A program made the position numbers and the translations under genes. 64,000 nt of DNA, from assembly GCF_009728995.1 (NCBI RefSeq), contig NZ_VTZW01000019.1:473983-537982 (forward strand). Direction: 5' to 3'. The DNA is from Streptomonospora sp. PA3 (GTDB taxonomy: Bacteria; Actinomycetota; Actinomycetes; Streptosporangiales; Streptosporangiaceae). Below the pieces are notes generated by a model, which saw only the letters and a program-made list of their open reading frames with translations, did no database searches and had not been told where the DNA came from. Positions 25,155 to 33,963 of the stretch are shown one piece after another (within the stretch, counting starts at the first letter, position 1; every line of letters begins with the position of its first letter).

Positions 25155-26306
25155 CTACACGTCCACCCAGACCGAGTCCTGCGCCGCGCTGCGCTGGACG
25201 GCGTCCAGGACGCGCTGCACGTGCAGCCCCTCGGCGAACGAGGGGTGCGGCGGTGTGCCGGAGTCGATGCCCTCGACCAGGTCCTTGACCTGGTGGGAGA
25301 AGCCGTGCTCGTAGCCGAGCAGGTGGCCCGGGGGCCACCAGCCCGAGAGGTAGGGATGCGAAGGCTCGGTCACCGAGATGCGGGTGAATCCCTGCTGGTC
25401 CTCGGGGGCGGTCCGGTCGTAGAACTGCAGCGTGTTGAGGTCTTCGAGGTCGAAGAAGAGCGCGCCGCGCTCCCCGGAGACCTCCACGGTCAGCGCGTTC
25501 TTGCGGCCCGTGGCATACCGGGTGGCCTCGAAGGCGGCGAGGGCGCCGGAGTCGAGGCGGCCGGTGAACAGGGCGAGGTCGTCGACGGTGACCCGCCCGG
25601 TCTGCGTGGCGGGACCGGCCTGCTCCGAGGCGGGCAGAGGACGCTCCTCGACGATCGTCTCGACGACGCCGGTGGCCCGCTGGACGCGCCGGCCGGTGAT
25701 GAACTGGACCATGTCGACGGCGTGGGCCCCGATGTCGCCCAGCGCTCCCGAGCCGGCGTGCTCCTTCTGCAGGCGCCAGGCCAGCGGCGCCTGGGGGTCG
25801 ACGAGCCAGTCCTGCCGGTAGGCGGCGCGCACCTGCCGGATGTGCCCCACCTTGCCGCGGGCGACGAGGTCGCGGGCCAGCGTGGCGGCGGGCACGCGGC
25901 GATAGGTGAAGCCGACCATGGAAAGCGCGCCGCGCGCCTGGGCGCGCTCGGCCGCCGCGGCCATGGACTCCGCTTCGGCCACGGTGTTGGCGAGCGGCTT
26001 CTCGCAGAGCACGTGCTTGCCGGCGTCCAGCGCGGCGGCGGCGATCTCGGCGTGGGACCCGCCGGGAGTGACCACGTCGACGACGTCGATGTCGTCGCGG
26101 GCGACGACCTCGCGCCAGTCCGTGGCCGATTCCGCCCAGCCCCACCGCTGCGCAGCGGCGGCGACCGCGTCGGCCCGGCGGCCGACGATCACCGACATCT
26201 CGGGGGCGGCGGGAAGGTCGAACATCCGCGGGGCGGTACGCCAGCCTTGTGAGTGCGCCGCACCCATGAAGCCGTAACCGATCATGGCCACCTTGAGCGT
26301 CCTCAC
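25155..26306 (-). CDS. Gfo/Idh/MocA-family oxidoreductase
   Basis: 383 residues from a GTG with AAGGAGG eleven bases upstream. NAD-binding motif [16 protein letters not shown], the catalytic lysine in [11 protein letters not shown], and [18 protein letters not shown] of the active site are all present. Members oxidise cyclitols or sugars at a secondary hydroxyl. With the downstream isomerase it forms a two-gene carbohydrate module whose promoter carries the large inverted repeat at 26439-26493. The substrate is not identified. Confidence 0.92.
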   Translation of the reverse strand: MRTLKVAMIGYGFMGAAHSQGWRTAPRMFDLPAAPEMSVIVGRRADAVAAAAQRWGWAESATDWREVVARDDIDVVDVVTPGGSHAEIAAAALDAGKHVLCEKPLANTVAEAESMAAAAERAQARGALSMVGFTYRRVPAATLARDLVARGKVGHIRQVRAAYRQDWLVDPQAPLAWRLQKEHAGSGALGDIGAHAVDMVQFITGRRVQRATGVVETIVEERPLPASEQAGPATQTGRVTVDDLALFTGRLDSGALAAFEATRYATGRKNALTVEVSGERGALFFDLEDLNTLQFYDRTAPEDQQGFTRISVTEPSHPYLSGWWPPGHLLGYEHGFSHQVKDLVEGIDSGTPPHPSFAEGLHVQRVLDAVQRSAAQDSVWVDV

Positions 26307-26438
26307 GCCGGCACCAGCCTCCTTGTCCACGGCGACGCGGGGTCCAACGTAGCGCCCGGGGATCGGCACATAAAGGGCGACGGGCTGACATAGGAGTGGC
26401 TGCAGGTGGCCGGACCCGGACGCACTGCCAGCGGCGGT

Positions 26439-26493
26439 GATCTTGTACCTGTGGTCATTGTGAGCGATCACAAGTGACCACAGGTACAAGATC
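26439..26493. repeat. 55-bp near-perfect inverted repeat with LacI-like core
   Basis: The outer arms (26439-26457 and 26475-26493) are 19-bp perfect complements beginning GATCTTGTACCTG. The core TTGTGA-GCGA-TCACAA (26458-26473) is itself a 6-bp dyad resembling LacI-family operators. Only one extra G at 26474 breaks the overall symmetry. It lies 133 bp upstream of the sugar dehydrogenase start. No T-run follows, so it is probably an operator for a LacI-type regulator rather than a terminator. Confidence 0.65.
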
Positions 26494-26575
26494 GGCGACG
26501 GCTGAGTTACCGGCGCGCGCCTCGGCCGGTGGCCAGCGGTCGCGGGGGTGAAATAGCCGCCGCGCCGAGGGCGTT

Positions 26576-26995
26576 GTGGACTGCACTATGGACGAGGCAG
26601 CGGATGCTCCGGAGGATCCGGGCGCGGATCGTCGTGCGGCGGCGGAGCGGATCCGGCGGGCCAGGGACGAAGCGGCGGGGCTGGCCGATGCCCTGGCGCG
26701 CCAATGGGACGGCGTCGTCGACGCCGCGGCGCTGACGGCGAACGACGACGAGCACGATCCCGAGGGGCCCACGGTCGCCTATGAGCGCGAACGGCTCCGG
26801 GCCATGCGGGAGCACGTGCACGGCGAGCTCGCCGATCTGGATCGGGCGGCCCAGCGGCTGCGCGACGGCCTTTACTGGACGTGCGAGGGCTGCGGCGGCC
26901 CGATCGCCGCGGCACGGTTGAGCGCGCGCCCCACGGCCCGGACGTGTATCGGCTGCGCGTCCCCGGGCACCGCGCAGACCCGCCGTCGGAGGTGA
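26576..26995 (+). CDS. DksA/TraR-type C4 zinc-finger protein
   Basis: 139 residues from a GTG close behind GAGGG; ATG at 26588 is a second option. An acidic coiled-coil N-terminal half (ERLRAMREHVHGELADLDRA) is followed by the finger CEGCGGPIAAARLS...RTCIGC with both Cys pairs. TraR/DksA proteins act in the secondary channel of RNA polymerase. The actinobacterial members are little studied. No operon partner is evident. Confidence 0.85.
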   Translation: MDCTMDEAADAPEDPGADRRAAAERIRRARDEAAGLADALARQWDGVVDAAALTANDDEHDPEGPTVAYERERLRAMREHVHGELADLDRAAQRLRDGLYWTCEGCGGPIAAARLSARPTARTCIGCASPGTAQTRRRR

Positions 26996-27152
26996 CCGCA
27001 GCGCCCCTCGCGGCGCGGCGTCCCGCCTTCCCCGCCGCGTGGAGCGTCCTCCTGCCGACCGGCGGCGGCAAGGGCGGCAGGTGCAGGTGCGGGCGATACC
27101 TCGGCGGGGCGCGCACCCAACCGGATGCCCGGCGCGCCCGTCCGGACGGCGG

Positions 27153-28043
27153 TCAGAGTTTTCCCGGAGGGCGGTCCGCATCACTCGGCGATCCCGTAGA
27201 ACCGGCGCCGCGCGTCCGGCCCCGCAGGCCCCCGCCGCGGGACGACCGCGCCCACCACACCCCTGCGACGGCCGCGGCCAGGGCCGCCGTCACCGGGCCG
27301 AGGGCGGGAGTCGGGACCGAGGGTACGTAGGAGCCGCAGACGTTGGACACGGCGTGGGTGAGGATGATCGCGCCGACGCTGCCGCCGGAGCCGTTGTAGA
27401 TCCACACCCACAGCACCCGGCCGCCGATGGCACCGAGGGCGCCCAGGGCGATGAGCAGCGGGGTCTGGCCGCTGGCCAGGATCGAGGGGATGTGCCATGC
27501 CCACCACACCGTGCCCACGACCAGGCCGGCGGCCAGCGGGCCCCACCTGTGCTGGAGCGGGTCGGTGGCGTATCCGGTCCAGCCCAGTTCCTCGCCGACC
27601 GCGGCGACGAGGAACGCGAAGGGCAGGACCGCCATCGCCGCGATCGGCAGGCGCGGCTGGTCCGGGAGGTCGACGCCCAGCAGGTGCATGCCTGCGTAGG
27701 TGACCAGCAGGGTGAAGGGTGCGAGGAGGAGGACGGGCGCGTACCAGCGCTTGGCGCGGATCCGGCCGAGGTCGACGGCGCGCCTGAGCAGCCGGGCGGC
27801 GCCCGGCGCGCCCTCGTGCCTGGCGGCGAGGATGAGGGCCGCGGTGAGCGGCACGAACGCCAGCGCCGCGTCGAGCACCGGCATGTTCTTGGGCGTCCCC
27901 GCGATGTGCACCCACCGGCTGAGGCCGTAGACCGGCAGGGACAGCGCCAGCGTCAGCAGGAAGAACTCCCACGGCGCCCCCGTGTCGCCCCCCGCACGGC
28001 GCGGCTGGGCCCGGGCGGTCACGTCGGGGCCTGTCGGTCGCAT
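27153..28043 (-). CDS. CPBP-family intramembrane metalloprotease
   Basis: 296 residues, about eight membrane segments. The family motifs are FLVAAVGEELGWTGYA (EE box, about 155-170), WWAWHIPSIL and ILTHAVSNVCG with the His of motif 3. The usual Arg of EExxxR is replaced by Tyr (EELGWTGY), as in many actinobacterial members. CPBP (CAAX-like) proteases process membrane or prenylated peptides; bacteriocin self-immunity is one known role. The substrate here is unknown. Confidence 0.88.
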   Translation of the reverse strand: MRPTGPDVTARAQPRRAGGDTGAPWEFFLLTLALSLPVYGLSRWVHIAGTPKNMPVLDAALAFVPLTAALILAARHEGAPGAARLLRRAVDLGRIRAKRWYAPVLLLAPFTLLVTYAGMHLLGVDLPDQPRLPIAAMAVLPFAFLVAAVGEELGWTGYATDPLQHRWGPLAAGLVVGTVWWAWHIPSILASGQTPLLIALGALGAIGGRVLWVWIYNGSGGSVGAIILTHAVSNVCGSYVPSVPTPALGPVTAALAAAVAGVWWARSSRGGGLRGRTRGAGSTGSPSDADRPPGKL

Positions 28044-28227
28044 GCGATGTCGGTCATGGCGGCGATGCTCGCAGCCGGGCGCCCGGCCCCGCCTCCATCC
28101 GGGGAGTGGCCGATCTCCCCCGCGCGGGGGAGATCGGGAGTGGCCGGGGGCGGCACCGCAGACGGTGTCGCGCCGCCTCGGCGGCGCCTCCCCGCCGCCA
28201 CGGGGCGCTGCGTCGGGACGGGGCCGT

Positions 28228-28842
28228 TCATCGCAGGAGGCTCTGCTCGGCGACGGCGATCAGGGTGTCGGCGGTCTCCTCGGGCGTTCGCGAGCGGCCG
28301 GCGTGCAGCAGGTCCACGTTTTCGAACGAGGTCAGCAGCCAGAGCACGTCGGTGGCGTGCTCGACCGAGACCCCGGGGCGCAGGCACCCCTGTTCGGCCA
28401 GGCGGCCGGCCAGGTCCGCGGCGCCCGCGAGCCGCCGTTCCTCCATGCGCCGGACCGCCCCGCCGGCCGCGGTCGCGTCCAACCGCGCCATCGACGACAG
28501 CGCCCGCACCGCGTCGAAATCGGCCGCGTACATGCCGACGACGCCCCGGATCGCCCCGCGCACGGCCTCGCGCGCATCCGGCCGGGCAGCGGTCTGGAGC
28601 ATCTGCGCGAACCCGCCGCGCACCAGCAGGTCCTCGCCCAGCGCCGCGAACAGTCCGGCCCGGGACCCGTACACCTGGTAGACGGTCGGCCGGGCGACAC
28701 CGGCGAGTCGGGCGACGCGGTCGATGCCGACCGGCTCGCCCGGCGCTTCGCGCAGGCACCGGTACAGGGCATCGAGGATGCGCCGCCGCGTGCGCTGCGC
28801 CGACTCCGCCCGCAGTCTCTGCTCGTATTTGCGTCCCGCCAT
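28228..28842 (-). CDS. TetR-family regulator, divergent from the monooxygenase gene
   Basis: 204 residues from the ATG giving MAGRKYEQRLRAESAQRTRR. HTH: GIDRVARLAGVARPTVYQVY, followed by FAALGEDLL. The start is internal to a longer frame whose first 26 codons cover the operator and lack a ribosome site. It should repress itself and the divergent gene at 28959 through GTATTC-TG-GAATAC. Confidence 0.88.
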   Translation of the reverse strand: MAGRKYEQRLRAESAQRTRRRILDALYRCLREAPGEPVGIDRVARLAGVARPTVYQVYGSRAGLFAALGEDLLVRGGFAQMLQTAARPDAREAVRGAIRGVVGMYAADFDAVRALSSMARLDATAAGGAVRRMEERRLAGAADLAGRLAEQGCLRPGVSVEHATDVLWLLTSFENVDLLHAGRSRTPEETADTLIAVAEQSLLR

Positions 28843-28864
28843 GCCGGGGACTCTAGCATTTCGA

Positions 28865-28888
28865 TTGACACACCGTATTCTGGAATAC
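28865..28888. promoter_or_regulatory. -35 element and TetR operator
   Basis: TTGACA at 28865-28870 is followed by the perfect palindrome GTATTC-TG-GAATAC (28875-28888) in the 116-bp divergent gap. This is the layout of a repressor site inside a promoter spacer. It lies 23-46 bp upstream of the tetR start codon and 71-94 bp upstream of the plus-strand gene. Confidence 0.55.
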
Positions 28889-28958
28889 AGACTGTCGTTC
28901 GAATCGACCGACGGCGGCACTCCCCTGGGGCTGCCGCTTCACCGAGACGGGAGCCGCC

Positions 28959-29255
28959 ATGGTGCGGATCATGTTCACCTGCGAACTCAAGCCGGATGCA
29001 GTGGAGGAGGATCGGGCGCTGCTGAAGGAGGTCTATGCGGAACTGGAGTCGAGGTGCCCCGCCGGGATGCGCTACGACACCTTCCTGGCCGACGACGGCG
29101 TCACCCTCGTCTCCTTCGTCGAGTTGGAGGGCGGCCCGGAGGCCATGCACGATCTGCCCGCCTTCCAGCGCTACCGCTCCACCCTGGAGGCACGCTGCGT
29201 CCGGGAGCCCTCCATGGCGGTGCTGAGCGAGCTCGGCAGCTACGCGTCGCCGTGA
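28959..29255 (+). CDS. Antibiotic-biosynthesis-monooxygenase-like (ABM fold) protein
   Basis: 98 residues. RIMFTCELKPDAVEEDRALL, RYDTFLADDGVTLVSFVELE and LPAFQRYRSTLEARCVREP fit the dimeric alpha/beta ferredoxin-like ABM fold. Such proteins oxidise quinols or simply bind aromatic compounds. The divergent TetR gene suggests induction by a small molecule. No catalytic residues can be named. Confidence 0.7.
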   Translation: MVRIMFTCELKPDAVEEDRALLKEVYAELESRCPAGMRYDTFLADDGVTLVSFVELEGGPEAMHDLPAFQRYRSTLEARCVREPSMAVLSELGSYASP

Positions 29256-29392
29256 CGTCCCGGCGGCCGTCTGCGCGTCCGGCCCGGCCCGCGCCCTTCG
29301 TCCCCACACGCCCGCGCCACTATTGACGCGCCGGATCGGGCCGGTCTAGCGTCCAAGGGCCGGAGCCGCACCGCACGTCGAGGAGTTGGTCC

Positions 29393-30613
29393 ATGGCGCC
29401 GACTGTCGCGCTGCTCGGCACGTTGGACACCAAGGGCACGGAGTGCGAGTTCCTCCGGCAGCGCCTCGCGGCGGCCGGGTGCGTGCCGCTGCTCATCGAC
29501 TGCGGTGTGTACCCGCCCGAGGGCGCCGCCGCCGACATCCCCGCCGCCCAGGTCGCCCAGGCGGCCGGCACCACCGTGGAGCGGCTGCGCGAGGACGCCG
29601 ATCGCGGCGCCGCCGTGGAGCGGATGGCCGACGGCGCGGCGGCCACCCTGCGCGCACTGGCCGAGGACGGCCGCGTCCAGGCGACCCTGGCGGTGGGCGG
29701 CTCGGGAGGCACCGCGATAGCCGCCCGGGCGATGGCGGTGCTGCCGGTCGGCGCCCCCAAGCTCATCGTCTCCACCGTGGCCGCGGGAGACACGCGTCCC
29801 TACGTGGGCGCGCGGGATGTGACGATGATGTACTCCGTGGTCGACATCGCCGGCGTCAACCGCGTCTCCGCGCGCATCCTCGCCAACGCCGCGGCGGCCG
29901 CCGCGGGCATGGCCGGCGCCGCGGAACCGCAGGTGCCGCCCCGGCCGCTGGTGGCCGCGAGCATGTTCGGGGTCACCACGCCGTGTGTCACCGCGGCGCG
30001 CGCCGACCTCGAACAGGCCGGCTTCGAGGTCCTGGTCTTCCACGCCACCGGCACCGGCGGGCAGTCGCTGGAGGCGCTGACCGCCGACGGCTACTTCGCC
30101 GGCGTCCTGGACATCACCACCACCGAACTGGCCGACGAGCTGGTCGGCGGCGTCATGAGCGCCGGCCCCGACCGGCTGCGCGCCGCCGGCCGCCGCGGAC
30201 TGCCGCAGGCGGTCTCGGTGGGCGCGGTGGACATGGTGAACTTCGGCGCCGCCGAGACCGTGCCCGCCGCCTTCGCCGACCGGCTGTTCTACCACCACAA
30301 CCCCAACGTCACCCTGATGCGCACGACCCCCGGCGAATGCGCCGAGATCGCCCGCCGCATCGCGGCCCGGCTCAACCGGGCCACCGGTCCGGCGGCGCTG
30401 TATCTGCCGCTGCGCGGCGTCTCCGCGCTCTCGGCTCCCGGGCAGCCCTTCCACGACGCCGAGGCCGACGAAGCGCTGTTCACCACGCTGCGTGAGAACA
30501 TCGATCCCGCCCGCGTGGAGCTGCACGAACTCGACACCGATGTGAACGATCCGCACTTCGCCGCGGCGATGACCCACCGCCTGACCGAACTCATCGGGGA
30601 GCACCACACGTGA
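29393..30613 (+). CDS. Tm-1-like ATP-binding domain protein (UPF0261)
   Basis: 406 residues with AGGAG seven bases before the ATG. N-terminal [19 protein letters not shown], the glycine loop [35 protein letters not shown] and [17 protein letters not shown] match the UPF0261/Tm-1-like family. In tomato, Tm-1 carries this domain fused to a TIM barrel and blocks viral replication. Here the barrel is the next, overlapping gene. The bacterial metabolic role is not established. Confidence 0.9.
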   Translation: MAPTVALLGTLDTKGTECEFLRQRLAAAGCVPLLIDCGVYPPEGAAADIPAAQVAQAAGTTVERLREDADRGAAVERMADGAAATLRALAEDGRVQATLAVGGSGGTAIAARAMAVLPVGAPKLIVSTVAAGDTRPYVGARDVTMMYSVVDIAGVNRVSARILANAAAAAAGMAGAAEPQVPPRPLVAASMFGVTTPCVTAARADLEQAGFEVLVFHATGTGGQSLEALTADGYFAGVLDITTTELADELVGGVMSAGPDRLRAAGRRGLPQAVSVGAVDMVNFGAAETVPAAFADRLFYHHNPNVTLMRTTPGECAEIARRIAARLNRATGPAALYLPLRGVSALSAPGQPFHDAEADEALFTTLRENIDPARVELHELDTDVNDPHFAAAMTHRLTELIGEHHT

Positions 30614-31458
30614 ACCGCGACGATGCACTCGCCCGGTTGCGCCGCACGGCCGAGGCGGGCGAGCCCGTGATCGGCGCCGGAGCGGGCACCGGCCTGTCGG
30701 CCAAGTGCGCCGAGGCCGGCGGCGGCGATCTGATCATCATCTACAACTCCGGGCGCTACCGCATGGCCGGCCGCGGCTCACTGGCCGGGCTGATGCCCTA
30801 CGGCGACGCCAACGCCATCGTGGTCGACATGGCGCGCGAGGTCCTCCCGGTGGTGCGCGAGACCCCGGTGCTGGCGGGGGTGTGCGGCACCGACCCGTTC
30901 CGCAGGATGGAGGTGTTCCTCGCCGAGCTGAAGGCCCTGGGCTTCGCCGGGGTGCAGAACTTCCCCACGGTCGGCCTGATCGACGGCACCTTCCGGGCCA
31001 ATCTGGAGGAGACCGGGATGGGCTTCGATCTGGAGGTCGACATGGTCCGCCGGGCGCGGGAGATGGACCTGCTGACCGCCCCCTACGTCTTCGACACCGA
31101 CCAGGCCAGGCGCATGGCCGGGGCCGGGGCCGACATCGTGGTGGCCCACATGGGGCTCACCACCTCGGGCACCATCGGCGCGCGGACCGCGCTCACCCTG
31201 GAGGAGTCGGTGCACCGCGTGCAGGGCATCGCCGACGCCGCCCGCGAGGTCTCCCCCGGCGTGCTCGTCCTCTGCCACGGCGGGCCGATCGCCGAGCCCG
31301 ACGACGCCGGCCTGGTGCTGGCCCGTACCCGGGGCGTCTCCGGTTTCTTCGGCGCCTCCAGCATGGAGCGGCTGCCCACGGAGACCGCGATGACCGAGAC
31401 CATGCGCCGCTACAAGCGACTGCGGCCCGCGGCGGAGGAGGCCGGCGGGCGGGGCTGA
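30610..31458 (+). CDS. PEP-hydrolase-like TIM-barrel protein (Tm-1 C-terminal type)
   Basis: 282 residues from a GTG overlapping the previous stop by four bases. [55 protein letters not shown] and [15 protein letters not shown] are characteristic of the phosphoenolpyruvate-hydrolase-like barrel family that pairs with Tm-1-like ATPases. The substrate is unknown. Forms a three-gene unit with the Tm-1-like gene and the cupin. Confidence 0.9.
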   Translation: MNRDDALARLRRTAEAGEPVIGAGAGTGLSAKCAEAGGGDLIIIYNSGRYRMAGRGSLAGLMPYGDANAIVVDMAREVLPVVRETPVLAGVCGTDPFRRMEVFLAELKALGFAGVQNFPTVGLIDGTFRANLEETGMGFDLEVDMVRRAREMDLLTAPYVFDTDQARRMAGAGADIVVAHMGLTTSGTIGARTALTLEESVHRVQGIADAAREVSPGVLVLCHGGPIAEPDDAGLVLARTRGVSGFFGASSMERLPTETAMTETMRRYKRLRPAAEEAGGRG

Positions 31459-31515
31459 GCCCGCGACCGAGCCGGCCCGCGGGGCCGGGCGACGACACGG
31501 ACAGGAGGCCACGAG

Positions 31516-31932
31516 GTGCGATTCGCGGCGGTCGACCCCCACAGCCGGGAGACCATGACCTTCGACTGGGGTTCGGCGAAGTGGTACGTCCAGCCCGACG
31601 CCGTCCCCGGCGCCGGGCTGAGCTTCGGGGAGGTGGTGCTCAACCCCGGTCGGGGCCACGACCGGCACAACCACCCCGACGCCGAGGAGGTGCTCTACGT
31701 GCTTTCGGGGACCGGCCGCCAGATGGTCGGCGACGAGGAGCCCTTCGACGTCTCCGCCGGCGACGTGGTCTACGTCCCGCGCGCGGTGTTCCACAGCACC
31801 GTGAACACCGGGTGGGCCCCGATGCGGCTGATCGCGGTCTACAACCCGGGCGGGGAGGAGGCCGCGCTGCGCAGCCTGCCCGACTTCGCCGCGGTACCGC
31901 CCGGCGAGGTCCCCCGCGTGCGGCGGGAGTGA
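31516..31932 (+). CDS. Cupin-domain protein
   Basis: 138 residues from a GTG with AGGAGGCCACGAG upstream. A single cupin: motif 1 GHDRHNHPDAEEVLYVLSG (His, His, Glu ligands) and motif 2 GDVVYVPRAVFHSTVNTG. 58 bp behind the barrel gene on the same strand, so probably an isomerase or dioxygenase-like third step or a metabolite sensor. No finer assignment is possible. Confidence 0.85.
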   Translation: MRFAAVDPHSRETMTFDWGSAKWYVQPDAVPGAGLSFGEVVLNPGRGHDRHNHPDAEEVLYVLSGTGRQMVGDEEPFDVSAGDVVYVPRAVFHSTVNTGWAPMRLIAVYNPGGEEAALRSLPDFAAVPPGEVPRVRRE

Positions 31933-32009
31933 CCGCCCGGGCCGCCCGGCGCCAACGCCGACCCGCCTGCGCGGCCCGGTTGGGCCCCGGCCGGCTGCGG
32001 CGCCGGCGG

Positions 32010-32612
32010 TCACCAGGCCTGCAACGCCAGGGCCGCGCCGAAGGCGACGAATACGGCGCCGCCGACCCGGGTGGCGACGCGCCCGGCCGCGCCTCCTCGG
32101 GGCAGCGGGATCGTGCGGATCGCGGCCACCACCAGGGTCCACCACAGCGCCGCGGAGGCGACCACGGTGGCTCCCAGCACCGCCACCTGGGGAAGCACCG
32201 CACGCTCCGCGGAGACGAACTGGGGCAGCACCGCCGCGAAGAACAGCAGCGCCTTGGGGTTGAGCACGTTCACCGCCAGCCCGCGCAGGAAGCAGCGACC
32301 GCTCCCGCCGGTCCCCTCCTCCCGGTCGTCCTCCGGGGCGACGGGCGACCGCAGCAGGCCCACTCCGAACCAGACCAGCACACCGCCGCCCACCAGCCGC
32401 AGCGGCCCCATCAGCTCGGGCGAGGACGCCAGCACCGCGCCGAGCCCGGTCAGCGCCACGACGCCGTGCAGGCACAGCCCGGCCACCACTCCGGCCGCCG
32501 CGCGGACTCCGTGAACGGTCCCCGACACGGCCGCCTGCGCGATCACCACGAAATCGGGCCCGGGAACGACCAGGGTGATCCACAGCAGCACCGCGAACGC
32601 CCACCACTCCAC
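32010..32612 (-). CDS. LysE-family amino-acid exporter
   Basis: 200 residues from a GTG preceded by GGGAGG; earlier starts in the frame lie inside the divergent lrp gene. Six hydrophobic segments with the family signature LVVPGPDFVVIAQAAVSG and the NPKALLFFAAVLPQF loop. The divergent Lrp/AsnC gene 64 bp away is the usual regulator of such exporters, typically sensing the exported amino acid. Confidence 0.9.
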   Translation of the reverse strand: MEWWAFAVLLWITLVVPGPDFVVIAQAAVSGTVHGVRAAAGVVAGLCLHGVVALTGLGAVLASSPELMGPLRLVGGGVLVWFGVGLLRSPVAPEDDREEGTGGSGRCFLRGLAVNVLNPKALLFFAAVLPQFVSAERAVLPQVAVLGATVVASAALWWTLVVAAIRTIPLPRGGAAGRVATRVGGAVFVAFGAALALQAW

Positions 32613-32676
32613 GACCGGCCTCCCGCTCTTCGGCAATCGCGGGGAAGATAGCCAGCAAGTTCGGTAGGGTGCGAGC

Positions 32677-33177
32677 ATGGCGGAATCCAGGAGCGCGAAC
32701 GCTCCAAATGCCGAATTGGATTCGATCGATTGGGCGATCCTGGGCATTCTGCAGAACGACGCGACGATCCCCAACAAGGACATCGCGGCGCGGGTCGGCG
32801 TGGCCCCCAGCACCTGTCTGCACCGGATCCGCAAACTGCGGGAGACCGGCGTCATCGAGTCGATCCGCGCCCACATCGATCCGACCCGGCTGGGCCGCCC
32901 CGAACAGGCGTTCATCGCCGTCCAGGTGCGCCCCCACTCCCGCGAGGCCGCGGAGGACTTCGTCGCCCAGGTGGGGCGGCTGCCCGAGACGACGGCGCTG
33001 TACAACGTCAGCGGAGCCCAGGACTACCTGGTGCACGTCGCCGTGCGCGACAGCGGCCACCTGCAGTCCCTGATCATCGACCGGCTGCTGGTGCTGCCCC
33101 AGGTGGCGCACTGCCATACCCAGCTGATCTTCGGACGGCCGGTCGTCACGCCGCTGCGCCGGCTGGGCGAGGAGTGA
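32677..33177 (+). CDS. Lrp/AsnC-family regulator
   Basis: 166 residues. HTH ILQNDATIPNKDIAARVGVA followed by STCLHRIRKLRETGVI; RAM ligand-binding domain from about 75 (AFIAVQVRPHSREA; TTALYNVSGAQDYLVHVAV). Divergent from the LysE exporter, which it most likely activates or represses in response to an amino acid. Confidence 0.92.
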   Translation: MAESRSANAPNAELDSIDWAILGILQNDATIPNKDIAARVGVAPSTCLHRIRKLRETGVIESIRAHIDPTRLGRPEQAFIAVQVRPHSREAAEDFVAQVGRLPETTALYNVSGAQDYLVHVAVRDSGHLQSLIIDRLLVLPQVAHCHTQLIFGRPVVTPLRRLGEE

Positions 33178-33323
33178 GTCCGGCGCGACGGACGTCCCGG
33201 AAATGCCACGGGCTTCCCTGCGGGAAGCGCGGGCCCGTCGGCACTGCGCCGCACGGCCCGCCGCGGCGAAGGCGGTGTCGCCGGCGCGGAGCCGGCTCGA
33301 CGGACGGCCGCGGTAGTTCGGTG

Positions 33324-33330
33324 TTTGAAC
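33324..33330. promoter_or_regulatory. TTTGAAC element upstream of marR
   Basis: TTTGAAC lies 21-27 bp before the MarR start in GTTCGGTGTTTGAAC, which is a 4-7-4 dyad. The same heptamer occurs inverted as GTTCAAA at 33935-33941 before the flavin oxidoreductase. Candidate MarR binding site. Confidence 0.35.
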
Positions 33331-33350
33331 GAATCGGTAGCCTGGATCCC

Positions 33351-33878
33351 ATGTCGACCTGGCGGGATTCGCTGCAGAGCCGGGCGTGGCGGCCCTACAT
33401 CGAGGCGAGCCTGCTGCTGGAGACCCGGCTCGACGAGGACCTGCGGGCGGCCGCCGGGCTGAGCCTGATGGACTACAACGTGCTGCTGGTTCTCTCGGAG
33501 TGCCCCGCTCACCGGCTGCGGATGGGCGAACTGGCGGCCCGCATGGTGTTCTCCCCGAGCCGGCTGACCTATCAGATCAAGGTGATGGAGCGACGCGGCT
33601 GGGTGCTGCGGCAGACCTCGCCCGAGGACCGGCGGGTGAGCTACGCGGTGCTGACCGCCACCGGCCTGGAGGCGCTGCGGGAGGCGGACCGCCACCACAT
33701 CGCGACGGTGCGGCGGTTGTTCACCGATGATCTCGACGAGGACGAACTGCACGTGCTCGCGGACGTGTTCACCCGCCTCAGGTCCCGGCTGCAGGGCGCG
33801 TACGGGCCGACGGCCGACGCGCCGTCGGCATCCGGCCAAGGGCCCCCGACCGCCGGGCAGGGCGGTCGGAACGGCTGA
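33351..33878 (+). CDS. MarR-family regulator
   Basis: 175 residues starting MSTWRDSLQSRAWRPYIEAS. Winged helix: LVLSECPAHRLRMGELAARM, FSPSRLTYQIKVMERRG and RQTSPEDRRVSYAVLTATG with the DxRxxxxxLT wing. A glycine/proline-rich tail ends the protein. It precedes and probably controls the flavin-oxidoreductase pair. Confidence 0.9.
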   Translation: MSTWRDSLQSRAWRPYIEASLLLETRLDEDLRAAAGLSLMDYNVLLVLSECPAHRLRMGELAARMVFSPSRLTYQIKVMERRGWVLRQTSPEDRRVSYAVLTATGLEALREADRHHIATVRRLFTDDLDEDELHVLADVFTRLRSRLQGAYGPTADAPSASGQGPPTAGQGGRNG

Positions 33879-33934
33879 GCCGCCGCGTCCGGCGTCCGGG
33901 GAATAGCATCTGCCCGGCCTCCGTTACCGGGATT

Positions 33935-33941
33935 GTTCAAA
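33935..33941. promoter_or_regulatory. GTTCAAA element upstream of the LLM oxidoreductase gene
   Basis: GTTCAAA, reverse complement of the element at 33324-33330, 22-28 bp before the start codon. It sits in TTCA-AATC-TGAA, a small dyad. Suggests that the MarR protein controls both transcripts. Confidence 0.35.
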
Positions 33942-33963
33942 TCTGAAGGAATTGGGGGCCACG

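Noticed and set aside
26439-26493. Insertion-sequence terminal repeats or a transcription terminator
   Set aside because: The arms are separated by only 17 bases, no transposase lies near, and no T-run or upstream convergent stop makes a terminator likely.
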